Source of the DNA: Acholoe squamosa
Lineage: Eukaryota; Annelida; Polychaeta; Phyllodocida; Polynoidae
Assembly (NCBI GenBank): GCA_949317995.1
Contig: OX439047.1
Location: forward strand, 420,501 to 484,500
Direction of reading: 5' to 3'
Length of the DNA stretch: 64,000 nucleotides
Part shown: piece after piece, positions 25,901-40,900 of the stretch
How positions within the stretch are numbered: position 1 is the stretch's first letter
How the letters are laid out: every line of letters begins with the position of its first letter
Notes under the pieces: model-generated
Databases searched by the model: none
What the model was told of the DNA's origin: nothing
Seen by the model: only the letters and a program-made list of their open reading frames with translations
Made by a program: the position numbers and the translations under genes

Positions 25901-28900
25901 TGAAGGTAGACTGGTACAGGCCATGGGTACCAGTTATACATGGGTTAGATTGAAGGTAGAGTGGTACAGGCCATGGGTAACAGTTATACATGGGTCAGAT
26001 TGAAGGTAGAGTGTACAGGCCATAGGTACCAGTTATACATGGGTCAGATTGAAGGTAGAGTGGTACAGGCCATGGGTAAGGGTTATACATGGGTTAGATT
26101 GAAGGTAGAGTGGTACAGGACATGGGTAAGAGTTATACATGGGTTAGATTGAAGGTAGAGTGGTACAGGACATGGGTAAGAGTTATACATGGGTCAGATT
26201 GAAGGTAGAGTGGTACAGGACATGGGTAAGAGTTATACATGGGTCAGATTGAAGGTGGAGTGGTACAGGCCATGGGTACCAGTTATACATGGGTAAGATT
26301 GAAGGTAGAGTGGTACAGGCCATGGGTACCAGTTATACATGGGTTAGATTGAAGGTAGAGTGGTACAGGCCATGGGTAAGAGTTGTACATGGGTCAGATT
26401 GAAGGTAGAGTGGTACAGGCCATGGGTACCAGTTATACATGGGTCAGATTGAAGGTAGAGTGGTACAGGCCATGGGTACCAGTTATACATGGGTTAGATT
26501 GAAGGTAGAGTGGTACAGGCCATGGGTAAGAGTTATACATGGGTTAGATTGAAGGTAGAGTGGTACAGGCTATGGGTAAGAGTTATACATGGGTTAGATT
26601 GAAGGTAGAGTGGTACAGGCCATGGGTAAGAGTTATACATGGGTTAGATTGAAGGTAGAGTGGTACAGGCCATGGGTACCAGTTATACATGGGTCAGATT
26701 GAAGGTAGAGTGGTACAGGCCATGGGTAAGAGTTATACATGGGTCAGATTGAAGGTAGAGTGGTACAGGCCATGGGTACCAGTTATACATGGGTTAGATT
26801 GAAGGTAGAGTGGTACAGGCCATGGGTACCAGTTATACATGGGTTAGATTGAAGGTAGAGTGGTACAGGCCATGGGTACCAGTTATACATGGGTCAGATT
26901 GAAGGTAGAGTGGTACAGGCCATGGGTACCAGTTATACATGGGTCAGATTGAAGGTAGAGTGGTACAGGCCATGGGTAAGTGTTATACATGGGTCAGATT
27001 GAAGGTAGAGTGGTACAGGCTATGGGTAAGAGTTATACATGGGTTAGATTGAAGGTAGAGTGGTACAGGCCATGGGTAAGGGTTATACATGGGTTAGATT
27101 GAAGGTAGACTGGTACAGGCCATGGGTACCAGTTATACATGGGTTAGATTGAAGGTAGAGTGGTACAGGCCATGGGAACCAGTTGTACATGGGTTAGATT
27201 GAAGGTAGAGTGGTACAGGCCATGGGTAAGAGTTATACATGGGTCAGATTGAAGGTAGAGTGGTACAGGCCATGGGTAAGAGTTATACATGGGTCAGATT
27301 GAAGGTAGAGTGGTACAGGCCATGGGTAAGAGTTATACATGGGTCAGATTGAAGGTAGAGTGGTACAGGCCATGGGTAAGGGTTATACATGGGTTAGATT
27401 GAAGGTAGAGTGGTACAGGCCATGGGTACCAGTTATACATGGGTTAGATTGAAGGTAGAGTGGTACAGGCCATGGGTACCAGTTGTACATGGGTTAGATT
27501 GAAGGTAGAGTGGTACAGGCCATGGGTAAGAGTTATACATGGGTCAGATTGAAGGTAGAGTGGTACAGGCCATGGGTACCAGTTATACATGGGTTAGATT
27601 GAAGGTAGAGTGGTACAGGCCATGGGTACCAGTTATACATGGGTCAGATTGAAGGTAGAGTGCACAGGCCACGGGTCCCAGTTATACATGGGTCAGATTG
27701 AAGGTAGAGTGGTACAGGCCATGGGTAAGAGTTATACATGGGTCAGATTGAAGGTAGAGTGGTACAGGCCATGGGTAAGGGTTATACATGGGTCAGATTG
27801 AAGGTAGAGTGGTACAGGCCATGGGTACCAGTTATACATGGGTTAGATTGAAGGTAGAGTGGTACAGGCCATGGGTAACAGTTATACATGGGTCAGATTG
27901 AAGGTAGAGTGGTACAGGCCATGGGTACCAGTTATACATGGGTCAGATTGAAGGTAGAGTGGTACAGGCCATGGGTAAGACTTATACATGGGTCAGATTG
28001 AAGGTGGAGTGGTACAGGCCATGGGTAAGACTTATACATGGGTTAGATTGAAGGTAGAGTGGTACAGGCCATGGGAACCAGTTGTACATGGGTTAGATTG
28101 AAGGTAGAGTGGTACAGGCCATGGGTAAGAGTTATACATGGGTCAGATTGAAGGTAGAGTGGTACAGGCCATGGGTAAGAGTTATACATGGGTCAGATTG
28201 AAGGTAGAGTGGTACAGGCCATGGGTAAGAGTTATACATGGGTCAGATTGAAGGTAGAGTGGTACAGGCCATGGGTAAGGGTTATACATGGGTTAGATTG
28301 AAGGTAGAGTGGTACAGGCCATGGGTACCAGTTATACATGGGTTAGATTGAAGGTAGAGTGGTACAGGCCATGGGTACCAGTTGTACATGGGTTAGATTG
28401 AAGGTAGAGTGGTACAGGCCATGGGTAAGAGTTATACATGGGTCAGATTGAAGGTAGAGTGGTACAGGCCATGGGTACCAGTTATACATGGGTTAGATTG
28501 AAGGTAGAGTGGTACAGGCCATGGGTACCAGTTATACATGGGTCAGATTGAAGGTAGAGTGCACAGGCCACGGGTCCCAGTTATACATGGGTCAGATTGA
28601 AGGTAGAGTGGTACAGGCCATGGGTAAGAGTTATACATGGGTCAGATTGAAGGTAGAGTGGTACAGGCCATGGGTAAGGGTTATACATGGGTCAGATTGA
28701 AGGTAGAGTGGTACAGGCCATGGGTACCAGTTATACATGGGTTAGATTGAAGGTAGAGTGGTACAGGCCATGGGTAACAGTTATACATGGGTCAGATTGA
28801 AGGTAGAGTGGTACAGGCCATGGGTACCAGTTATACATGGGTCAGATTGAAGGTAGAGTGGTACAGGCCATGGGTAAGACTTATACATGGGTCAGATTGA

Positions 28901-31900
28901 AGGTGGAGTGGTACAGGCCATGGGTAAGACTTATACATGGGTTAGATTGAAGGTAGAGTGGTACAGGCCATGGGTACCAGTTATACATGGGTTAGATTGA
29001 AGGTAGAGTGGTACAGGCCATGGGTAAGAGTTATACATGGGTCAGATTGAAGGTGGAGTGGTACAGGCCATGGGTAAGAGTTATACATGGGTTAGATTGA
29101 AGGTGGAGTGGTACAGGCTATGGGTAAGAGTTATACATGGGTTAGATTGAAGGTAGAGTGGTACAGGCCATGGGTAAGAGTTATACATGGGTTAGATTGA
29201 AGGTAGAGTGGTACAGGCCATGGGTAAGAGTTATACATGGGTTAGATTGAAGGTAGAGTGGTACAGGCCATGGGTAAGAGTTATACATGGGTCAGATTGA
29301 AGGTGGAGTGGTACAGGCCATGGGTACCAGTTATACATGGGTTAGATTGAAGGTAGAGTGGTACAGGCCATGGGTAAGAGTTATACATGGGTTAGATTGA
29401 AGGTAGAGTGGTACAGGCCATGGGTAAGAGTTATACATGGGTTAGATTGAAGGTAGAGTGGTACAGGCCATGGGTACCAGTTATACATGGGTCAGATTGA
29501 AGGTAGAGTGGTACAGGCCATCGGTAAGAGTTATACATGGGTCAGATTGAAGGTAGAGTGGTACAGGCCATGGGTACCAGTTATACATGGGTCAGATTGA
29601 AGGTAGACTGGTAAAGGCCATGGGTAAGACTTATACATGGGTCAGATTGAAGGTAGAGTGGTACAGGCCATGGGTACCAGTTATACATGGGTCAGATTGA
29701 AGGTAGACTGGTACAGGCCATGGGTAAGACTTATACATGGGTCAGTTTGAAGGTAGAGTGGTACAGGCCATGGGTACCAGTTATACATGGGTCAGATTGA
29801 AGGTAGAGTGGTACAGGCCATGGGTACCAGTTATACATGGGTCAGATTGAAGGTAGACTGGAACAGGCCATGGGTAAGACTTATACATGGGTCAGATTGA
29901 AGGTAGAGTGGTACAGGCCATGGGTACCAGTTATACATGGGTTAGATTGAAGGTAGAGTGCTACAGGCCATAGGTACCAGTTATACATGGGTCAGATTGA
30001 AGGTAGAGTGGTACAGGCCATGGGTAAGAGTTATACATGGGCTAGATTGAAGGTAGAGTGGTACAGGCCATGGGCACGAGTTATACATGGGTCAGATTGA
30101 AGGTAGAGTGGCACAGGCCATGGGTACCAGTTATACATGGGTCAGATTGAAGGTAGGGTGGTACAGGCCATGGGTACCAGTTATACATGGGTCAGATTGA
30201 AGGTAGACTGGTACAGGCCATGGGTACCAGTTATACATGGGTTAGATTGAAGGTAGAGTGGTACAGGCCATGGGTACCAGTTATACATGGGTCAGATTGA
30301 AGGTAGAGTGGTACAGGCCATGGGTACCAGTTATACATGGGTCAGATTGAAGGTAGAGTGGTACAGGCCATGGGTACCAGTTTTACATGGGTTAGATTGA
30401 AGGTAGAGTGGTACAGGCCATGTGTAAGAGTTGTACATGGGTCAGATTGAAGGTAGAGTGTACAGGCCATGGGTACCAGTTATACATGGGTTAGATTGAA
30501 GGTAGAGTGGTACAGGCCATGGGTAAGAGTTATACATGGGTCAGATTGAAGGTAGAGTGGTACAGGCCATGGGTACCAGTTTTACATGGGTTAGATTGAA
30601 GGTAGAGTGGTACAGGCCATGGGTAAGAGTTATACATGGGTCAGATTGAAGGTAGAGTGGTACAGGCCATGGGTACCAGTTATACATGGGTTAGATTGAA
30701 GGTAGAGTGGTACAGGCCATGTGTAAGAGTTATACATGGGTCAGATTGAAGATAGAGTGCTACAGGCTATGTGTAAGAGTTATACATGGGTCAGATTGAA
30801 GGTAGAGTGGTACAGGCCATGGGTACCAGTTATACATGGGTCAGATTGAAGGTAGAGTGGTACAGGCCATGGGTACCAGTTATACATGGGTTAGATTGAA
30901 GGTAGAGTGGTACAGGCCATGGGTAAGAGTTATACATGGGTTAGATTGAAGGTAGAGTGGTACAGGCCATGGGTAAGAGTTATACATGGGTCAGATTGAA
31001 GGTAGAGTGGAACAGGCCTTGGGTACCAGTTATACATGGGTCAGATTGAAGGTAGAGTGGTACAGGCCATGGTTACCAGTTATACATGGGTCAGATTGAA
31101 GGTAGAGTGGTACAGGCCATGGGTACCAGTTATACATGGGTCAGATTGAAGGTAGAGTGGTACAGGCCATGTGTAAGAGTTATACATGGGTCAGATTGAA
31201 GGTAGAGTGGTACAGGCCATTGGTACCAGTTATACATGGGTCAGATTGAAGGTAGAGTGGTACAGGCCATGGGTACCAGTTATACATGGGTTGGATTGAA
31301 GGTAGAGTGGTACAGGCCATGGGTAAGAGTTATACATGGGTCAGATTGAAGGTAGAGTGGTACAGACCATGGGTACCAGTTATACATGGGTCAGATTGAA
31401 GGTAGAGTGGTACAGGCCATGGGTACCAGTTATACATGGGTCAGATTGAAGGTAGAGTGGTACAGGCCATGGGTAAGAGTTATACATGGGTCAGATTGAA
31501 GGTAGAGTGGTACAGGCCATGGGTACCAGTTATACATGGGTTAGATTGAAGGTAGAGTGGTACAGGCCATGGGTAAGTGTTATACATGGGTTAGATTGAA
31601 GGTAGAGTGGTACAGGCCATGGGTACCAGTTATACATGGATCAGATTGAAGGTAGAGTGGTACAGGCCATGGGTAAGAGTTATACATGGGTCAGATTGAA
31701 GGTAGAGTGGTACAGGCCATGGGTACCAGTTATACATGGGTTAGATTGAAGGTAGAGTGGTACAGGCCATGTGTAAGAGTTATACATGGGTCAGATTGAA
31801 GGTAGAGTGGTACAGGCCATTGGTACCAGTTATACATGGGTCAGATTGAAGGTAGAGTGGTACAGGCCATGGGTACCAGTTATACATGGGTTAGATTGAA

Positions 31901-34900
31901 GGTAGAGTGGTACAGGCCATGGGTAAGAGGTATACATGGGTCAGATTGAAGGTAGAGTGGTACAGACCATGGGTACCAGTTATACATGGGTCAGATTGAA
32001 GGTAGAGTGGTACAGGCCATGGGTACCAGTTATACATGGGTCAGATTGAAGGTAGAGTGGTACAGGCCATGGGTAAGAGTTATACATGGGTCAGATTGAA
32101 GGTAGAGTGGTACAGGCCATGGGTACCAGTTATACATGGGTCAGATTGAAGGTAGAGTGGTACAGGCCATGGGTAAGAGTTATACATGGGTCAGATTGAA
32201 GGCACAGTGGTACAGGCCATGGGTACCAGTTATACATGGGTTAGATTGAAGGTAGAGTGGTACAGGCTATGTGTAAGAGTTATACATGGGTCAGATTGAA
32301 GGCAGAGTGGTACAGGCCATGGGTACCAGTTATACATGGGTCAGATTGAAGGTAGAGTGGTACAGGCCATGGGTACCAGTTATACATGGGTCAGATTGAA
32401 GGTAGAGTGGTACAGGCCATGGGTACCAGTTATACATGGGTTAGATTGAAGGTGGAGTGGTACAGGCCATGGGTAAGAGTTATACATGGGTCAGATTGAA
32501 GGTAGAGTGGTACAGGCCATGGGTACCAGTTATACATGGGTTAGATTGAAGGTAGAGTGGTACAGGCCATGGGTACCAGTTATACATGGGTTAGATTGAA
32601 GGAAGAGTGGTACAGGCCATTTGTAAGAGTTATACATGGGTCAGATTGAAGGTAGAGTGGTACAGGCCATGGGTACCAGTTATACATGGGTCAGATTGAA
32701 GGTAGAGTGGTACAGGCCATGGGTACCAGTTATACATGGGTTAGATTGAAGGTAGAGTGGTACAGGCCATGGGTAAGAGTTATACATGGGTCAGATTGAA
32801 GGTAGAGTGGTACAGGCTATGTGTAAGAGTTATACATGGGTCAGATTGAAGGTAGAGTGGTACAGGCCATGGGTACCAGTTATACATGGGTTAGATTGAA
32901 GGTAGAGTGGTACAGGCCATGGGTAAGAGTTATACATGGGTCAGATTGAAGGTAGAGTGGTACAGGCTATGTGTAAGAGTTATACATGGGTCAGATTGAA
33001 GGTAGAGTGGTACAGGCCATGGGTACCAGTTATACATGGGTCAGATTGAAGGTAGAGTGGTACAGGCCATGGGAAAGAGTTATACATGGGTCAGATTGAA
33101 GGTAGAGTGGTACAGGCTATGTGTAAGAGTTATACATGGGTCAGATTGAAGGTAGCGTGGTACAGGCCATGGGTACCAGTTATACATGGGTTAGATTGAA
33201 GGTAGAGTGGTACAGGCCATGGGTACCAGTTATACATGGGTTAGATTGAAGGTAGAGTGGTACAGGCCATGGGTACCAGTTATACATGGGTCAGATTGAA
33301 GGTAGAGTGGTACAGGCCATGGGTACCAGTTATACATGGGTTAGATTGAAGTTAGAGTGGTACAGGCTATGTGTAAGAGTTATACATGGGTCAGATTGAA
33401 GGTAGAGTGGTACAGGCCATGGGTACCAGTTATACATGGGTTAGATTGAAGGTAGAGTGGTACAGGCCATGGGTACCAGTTATACATGGGTCAGATTGAA
33501 GGTAGAGTGGTACAGGCCATGGGTAAGAGTTATACATGGGTTAGATTGAAGGTAGAGTGGTACAGGCCATAGGTACCAGTTATACATGGGTCAGATTCAA
33601 GGTAGAGTGGTACAGGCTATGGGTAAGAGTTATACATGGGTCAGATTGAAGGTAGAGTGGTACAGGCCATGTGTAAGAGTTATACATGGGTCAGATTGAA
33701 GGTAGAGTGGTACAGGCCATGGGTAAGAGTTATACATGGGTTAGATTGAAGGTAGAGTGGTACAGGCCATGGGTACCAGTTATACATGGGTTAGATTGAA
33801 GGTAGAGTGGTACAGGCCATGGGTACCAGTTATACATGGGTTAGATTGAAGGTAGAGTGGTACAGGCCATGGGTACCAGTTATACATGGGTTAGATTGAA
33901 GGTAGTGTGGTACAGGCCATGGGTAAGAGTTATACATGGGTTAGATTGAAGGTAGAGTGGTACAGGCCATGGGTACCAGTTATACATGGGTTAGATTGAA
34001 GGTGGAGTGGCACAGGCCATGGGTAAGAGTTATACATGGGTTAGATTGAAGGTAGAGTGGTACAGGCCATGGGTACCAGTTATACATGGGTCAGATTGAA
34101 GGTAGAGTGGTACAGGCCATGGGTAAGAGTTATACATGGGTTAGATTGAAGGTAGAGTGGTACAGGCCATGGGTACCAGTTATACATGGGTCAGATTGAA
34201 GGTAGAGTGGTACAGGCCATGGGTAAGAGTTATACATGGGTTAGATTGAAGGTAGAGTGGTACAGGCCATGGGTAAGAGTTATACATGGGTTAGATTGAA
34301 GGTAGAGTGGTACAGGCCATGGGTAAGGGTTATACATGGGTCAGATTGAAGGTAGAGTGGTACAGGCCATGGGTAAGAGTTATACATGGGTTAGATTGAA
34401 GGTAGAGTGGTACAGGCCATGGGTACCAGTTATACATGGGTCAGATTGAAGGTAGAGTGGTACAGGCCATGGGTAAGAGTTATACATGGGTCAGATTGAA
34501 GGTAGAGTGTACAGGCCATGGGTACCAGTTATACATGGGTCAGATTGAAGGTAGAGTGGTACAGGCCATGGGTACCAGTTATACATGGGTTAGATTGAAG
34601 GTAGAGTGGTACAGGCCATTGGTACCAGTTATACATGGGTCAGATTGAAGGTAGAGTGGTACAGGCCATGGGTAAGAGTTATACATGGGTCAGATTGAAG
34701 GTAGAGTGTACAGGCCATGGGTACCAGTTATACATGGGTTAGATTGAAGGTAGAGTGGTACAGGCCATGGGTAAGGGTTATACATGGGTTAGATTGAAGG
34801 TAGACTGGTACAGGCCATGGGTACCAGTTATACATGGGTTAGATTGAAGGTAGAGTGGTACAGGCCATGGGTACCAGTTATACATGGGTCAGATTGAAGG

Positions 34901-37900
34901 TAGAGTGGTACAGGCCATGGGTACCAGTTATACATGGGTTAGATTGAAGGTAGAGTGGTACAGGCCATGGGTAAGAGTTATACATGGGTTAGATTGAAGG
35001 TAGAGTGGTACAGGCCATGGGTACCAGTTATACATGGGTTAGATTGAAGGTAGAGTGGTACAGGCCATGGGTAAGAGTTATACATGGGTTAGATTGAAGG
35101 TAGAGTGGTACAGGCCATGGGTAAGAGTTATACATGGGTCAGATTGAAGGTGGAGTGGTACAGGCCATGGGTAAGAGTTATACATGGGTTAGATTGAAGG
35201 TAGAGTGGTACAGGCCATGGTACCAGTTATACATGTGTCAGATTGAAGGTGGAGTGGTACAGGCCATGGGTACCAGTTATACATGGGTCAGATTGAAGGT
35301 AGAGTGGTACAGGCCATGGGTAAGGGTTATACATGGGTTAGATTGAAGGTAGAGTGGTACAGGCCATGGGTAAGAGTTATACATGGGTTAGATTGAAGGT
35401 AGACTGGTACAGGCCATGGGTAAGACTTATACATGGGTCAGATTGAAGGTAGAGTGTACAGGCCATAGGTACCAGTTATACATGGGTCAGATTGAAGGTA
35501 GAGTGGTACAGGCCATGTGTAAGAGTTATACATGGGTTAGATTGAAGGTAGAGTGGTACAGGCCATGGGTGAGAGTTATACATGGGTTACATTGAAGGTA
35601 GAGTGTACAGGCCATGGGTACCAGTTATACATGGGTCAGATTGAAGGTAGAGTGGTACAGGCCATGGGTAAGAGTTATACATGGGTCAGATTGAAGGTAG
35701 AGTGGTACAGGCCATAGGTACCAGTTATACATGGGTCAGATTGAAGGTAGAGTGGTACAGGCCATGGGTACCAGTTATACATGGGTTAGATTGAAGGTAG
35801 AGTGGTACAGGCCATGGGTAAGAGTTATACATGGGTCAGATTGAAGGTGGAGTGGTACAGGCCATGGGTACCAGTTATACATGGGTTAGATTGAAGGTAG
35901 AGTGGTACAGGCCATGGGTACCAGTTATACATGGGTTAGATTGAAGGTAGAGTGGTACAGGCCATGGGTAAGAGTTATACATGGGTCAGATTGAAGGTGG
36001 AGTGGTACAGGCCATGGGTACCAGTTATACATGGGTTAGATTGAAGGTAGAGTGGTACAGGCCATGGGTACCAGTTATACATGGGTTAGATTGAAGGTAG
36101 AGTGGTACAGGCCATGGGTAAGAGTTATACATGGGTCAGATTGAAGGTGGAGTGGTACAGGCCATGGGTACCAGTTATACATGGGTCAGATTGAAGGTAG
36201 AGTGGTACAGACCATGGGTACCAGTTATACATGGGTTAGATTGAAGGTAGAGTGGTACAGGCCATGGGTACCAGTTATACATGGGTCAGATTGAAGGTAG
36301 AGTGGTACAGGCCATGGGTACCAGTTATACATGGGTTAGATTGAAGGTAGAGTGGTACAGGCCATGGGTAAGAGTTATACATGGGTCAGATTGAAGGTGG
36401 AGTGGTACAGGCCATGGGTACCAGTTATACATGGGTTAGATTGAAGGTAGAGTGGTACAGGCCATGGGTAAGAGTTATACATGGGTCAGATTGAAGGTAG
36501 AGTGGTACAGGCCATGGGTACCAGTTATACATGGGTTAGATTGAAGGTAGACTGGTACAGGCCATGGGTAAGACTTATACATGGGTCAGATTGAAGGTGG
36601 AGTGGTACAGGCCATGGGTAAGAGTTATACATGGGTTAGATTGAAGTTAGAGTGGTACAGGCCATGGGTACCAGTTATACATGGGTCAGATTGAAGGTAG
36701 AGTGGTACAGGCCATGGGTAAGAGTTATACATGGGTTAGATTGAAGGTAGACTGGTACAGGCCATGGGTAAGACTTATACATGGGTCAGATTGAAGGTAG
36801 AGTGGTACAGGCCATGGGTACCAGTTATACATGGGTTAGATTGAAGGTAGAGTGGTACAGGCCATGGGTACCAGTTATACATGGGTTAGATTAAAGGTAG
36901 AGTGGTACAGGCCATGGGTAAGAGTTATACATGGGTCAGATTGAAGGTAGAGTGGTACAGGCCATTGGTACCAGTTATACATGGGTTAGATTGAAGGTAG
37001 AGTGGTACAGGCCATGGGTACCAGTTATACATGGGTTAGATTGAAGGTAGACTGGTACAGGCCATGGGTAAGACTTATACATGGGTCAGATTGAAGGTAG
37101 AGTGGTACAGGACATGGGTAAGAGTTATACATGGGTCAGATTGAAGGTAGACTGGTACAGGCCATGGGTACCAGTTATACATGGGTTAGATTGAAGGTAG
37201 AGTGGTACAGGCCATGGGTAACAGTTATACATGGGTCAGATTGAAGGTAGAGTGTACAGGCCATAGGTACCAGTTATACATGGGTCAGATTGAAGGTAGA
37301 GTGGTACAGGCCATGGGTAAGGGTTATACATGGGTTAGATTGAAGGTAGAGTGGTACAGGACATGGGTAAGAGTTATACATGGGTTAGATTGAAGGTAGA
37401 GTGGTACAGGACATGGGTAAGAGTTATACATGGGTCAGATTGAAGGTAGAGTGGTACAGGACATGGGTAAGAGTTATACATGGGTCAGATTGAAGGTGGA
37501 GTGGTACAGGCCATGGGTACCAGTTATACATGGGTAAGATTGAAGGTAGAGTGGTACAGGCCATGGGTACCAGTTATACATGGGTTAGATTGAAGGTAGA
37601 GTGGTACAGGCCATGGGTAAGAGTTGTACATGGGTCAGATTGAAGGTAGAGTGGTACAGGCCATGGGTACCAGTTATACATGGGTCAGATTGAAGGTAGA
37701 GTGGTACAGGCCATGGGTACCAGTTATACATGGGTTAGATTGAAGGTAGAGTGGTACAGGCCATGGGTAAGAGTTATACATGGGTTAGATTGAAGGTAGA
37801 GTGGTACAGGCTATGGGTAAGAGTTATACATGGGTTAGATTGAAGGTAGAGTGGTACAGGCCATGGGTAAGAGTTATACATGGGTTAGATTGAAGGTAGA

Positions 37901-40900
37901 GTGGTACAGGCCATGGGTACCAGTTATACATGGGTCAGATTGAAGGTAGAGTGGTACAGGCCATGGGTAAGAGTTATACATGGGTCAGATTGAAGGTAGA
38001 GTGGTACAGGCCATGGGTACCAGTTATACATGGGTTAGATTGAAGGTAGAGTGGTACAGGCCATGGGTACCAGTTATACATGGGTTAGATTGAAGGTAGA
38101 GTGGTACAGGCCATGGGTACCAGTTATACATGGGTCAGATTGAAGGTAGAGTGGTACAGGCCATGGGTACCAGTTATACATGGGTCAGATTGAAGGTAGA
38201 GTGGTACAGGCCATGGGTAAGTGTTATACATGGGTCAGATTGAAGGTAGAGTGGTACAGGCTATGGGTAAGAGTTATACATGGGTTAGATTGAAGGTAGA
38301 GTGGTACAGGCCATGGGTAAGGGTTATACATGGGTTAGATTGAAGGTAGACTGGTACAGGCCATGGGTACCAGTTATACATGGGTTAGATTGAAGGTAGA
38401 GTGGTACAGGCCATGGGAACCAGTTGTACATGGGTTAGATTGAAGGTAGAGTGGTACAGGCCATGGGTAAGAGTTATACATGGGTCAGATTGAAGGTAGA
38501 GTGCACAGGCCACGGGTCCCAGTTATACATGGGTCAGATTGAAGGTAGAGTGGTACAGGCCATGGGTAAGAGTTATACATGGGTCAGATTGAAGGTAGAG
38601 TGGTACAGGCCATGGGTAAGGGTTATACATGGGTCAGATTGAAGGTAGAGTGGTACAGGCCATGGGTACCAGTTATACATGGGTTAGATTGAAGGTAGAG
38701 TGGTACAGGCCATGGGTAACAGTTATACATGGGTCAGATTGAAGGTAGAGTGGTACAGGCCATGGGTACCAGTTATACATGGGTCAGATTGAAGGTAGAG
38801 TGGTACAGGCCATGGGTAAGACTTATACATGGGTCAGATTGAAGGTGGAGTGGTACAGGCCATGGGTAAGACTTATACATGGGTTAGATTGAAGGTAGAG
38901 TGGTACAGGCCATGGGAACCAGTTGTACATGGGTTAGATTGAAGGTAGAGTGGTACAGGCCATGGGTAAGAGTTATACATGGGTCAGATTGAAGGTAGAG
39001 TGGTACAGGCCATGGGTAAGAGTTATACATGGGTCAGATTGAAGGTAGAGTGGTACAGGCCATGGGTAAGAGTTATACATGGGTCAGATTGAAGGTAGAG
39101 TGGTACAGGCCATGGGTAAGGGTTATACATGGGTTAGATTGAAGGTAGAGTGGTACAGGCCATGGGTACCAGTTATACATGGGTTAGATTGAAGGTAGAG
39201 TGGTACAGGCCATGGGTACCAGTTGTACATGGGTTAGATTGAAGGTAGAGTGGTACAGGCCATGGGTAAGAGTTATACATGGGTCAGATTGAAGGTAGAG
39301 TGGTACAGGCCATGGGTACCAGTTATACATGGGTTAGATTGAAGGTAGAGTGGTACAGGCCATGGGTACCAGTTATACATGGGTCAGATTGAAGGTAGAG
39401 TGCACAGGCCACGGGTCCCAGTTATACATGGGTCAGATTGAAGGTAGAGTGGTACAGGCCATGGGTAAGAGTTATACATGGGTCAGATTGAAGGTAGAGT
39501 GGTACAGGCCATGGGTAAGGGTTATACATGGGTCAGATTGAAGGTAGAGTGGTACAGGCCATGGGTACCAGTTATACATGGGTTAGATTGAAGGTAGAGT
39601 GGTACAGGCCATGGGTAAGAGTTATACATGGGTCAGATTGAAGGTGGAGTGGTACAGGCCATGGGTAAGAGTTATACATGGGTTAGATTGAAGGTGGAGT
39701 GGTACAGGCTATGGGTAAGAGTTATACATGGGTTAGATTGAAGGTAGAGTGGTACAGGCCATGGGTAAGAGTTATACATGGGTTAGATTGAAGGTAGAGT
39801 GGTACAGGCCATGGGTAAGAGTTATACATGGGTTAGATTGAAGGTAGAGTGGTACAGGCCATGGGTAAGAGTTATACATGGGTCAGATTGAAGGTGGAGT
39901 GGTACAGGCCATGGGTACCAGTTATACATGGGTTAGATTGAAGGTAGAGTGGTACAGGCCATGGGTAAGAGTTATACATGGGTTAGATTGAAGGTAGAGT
40001 GGTACAGGCCATGGGTAAGAGTTATACATGGGTTAGATTGAAGGTAGAGTGGTACAGGCCATGGGTACCAGTTATACATGGGTCAGATTGAAGGTAGAGT
40101 GGTACAGGCCATCGGTAAGAGTTATACATGGGTCAGATTGAAGGTAGAGTGGTACAGGCCATGGGTACCAGTTATACATGGGTCAGATTGAAGGTAGACT
40201 GGTAAAGGCCATGGGTAAGACTTATACATGGGTCAGATTGAAGGTAGAGTGGTACAGGCCATGGGTACCAGTTATACATGGGTCAGATTGAAGGTAGACT
40301 GGTACAGGCCATGGGTAAGACTTATACATGGGTCAGTTTGAAGGTAGAGTGGTACAGGCCATGGGTACCAGTTATACATGGGTCAGATTGAAGGTAGAGT
40401 GGTACAGGCCATGGGTACCAGTTATACATGGGTCAGATTGAAGGTAGACTGGAACAGGCCATGGGTAAGACTTATACATGGGTCAGATTGAAGGTAGAGT
40501 GGTACAGGCCATGGGTACCAGTTATACATGGGTTAGATTGAAGGTAGAGTGCTACAGGCCATAGGTACCAGTTATACATGGGTCAGATTGAAGGTAGAGT
40601 GGTACAGGCCATGGGTAAGAGTTATACATGGGCTAGATTGAAGGTAGAGTGGTACAGGCCATGGGCACGAGTTATACATGGGTCAGATTGAAGGTAGAGT
40701 GGCACAGGCCATGGGTACCAGTTATACATGGGTCAGATTGAAGGTAGGGTGGTACAGGCCATGGGTACCAGTTATACATGGGTCAGATTGAAGGTAGACT
40801 GGTACAGGCCATGGGTACCAGTTATACATGGGTTAGATTGAAGGTAGAGTGGTACAGGCCATGGGTACCAGTTATACATGGGTCAGATTGAAGGTAGAGT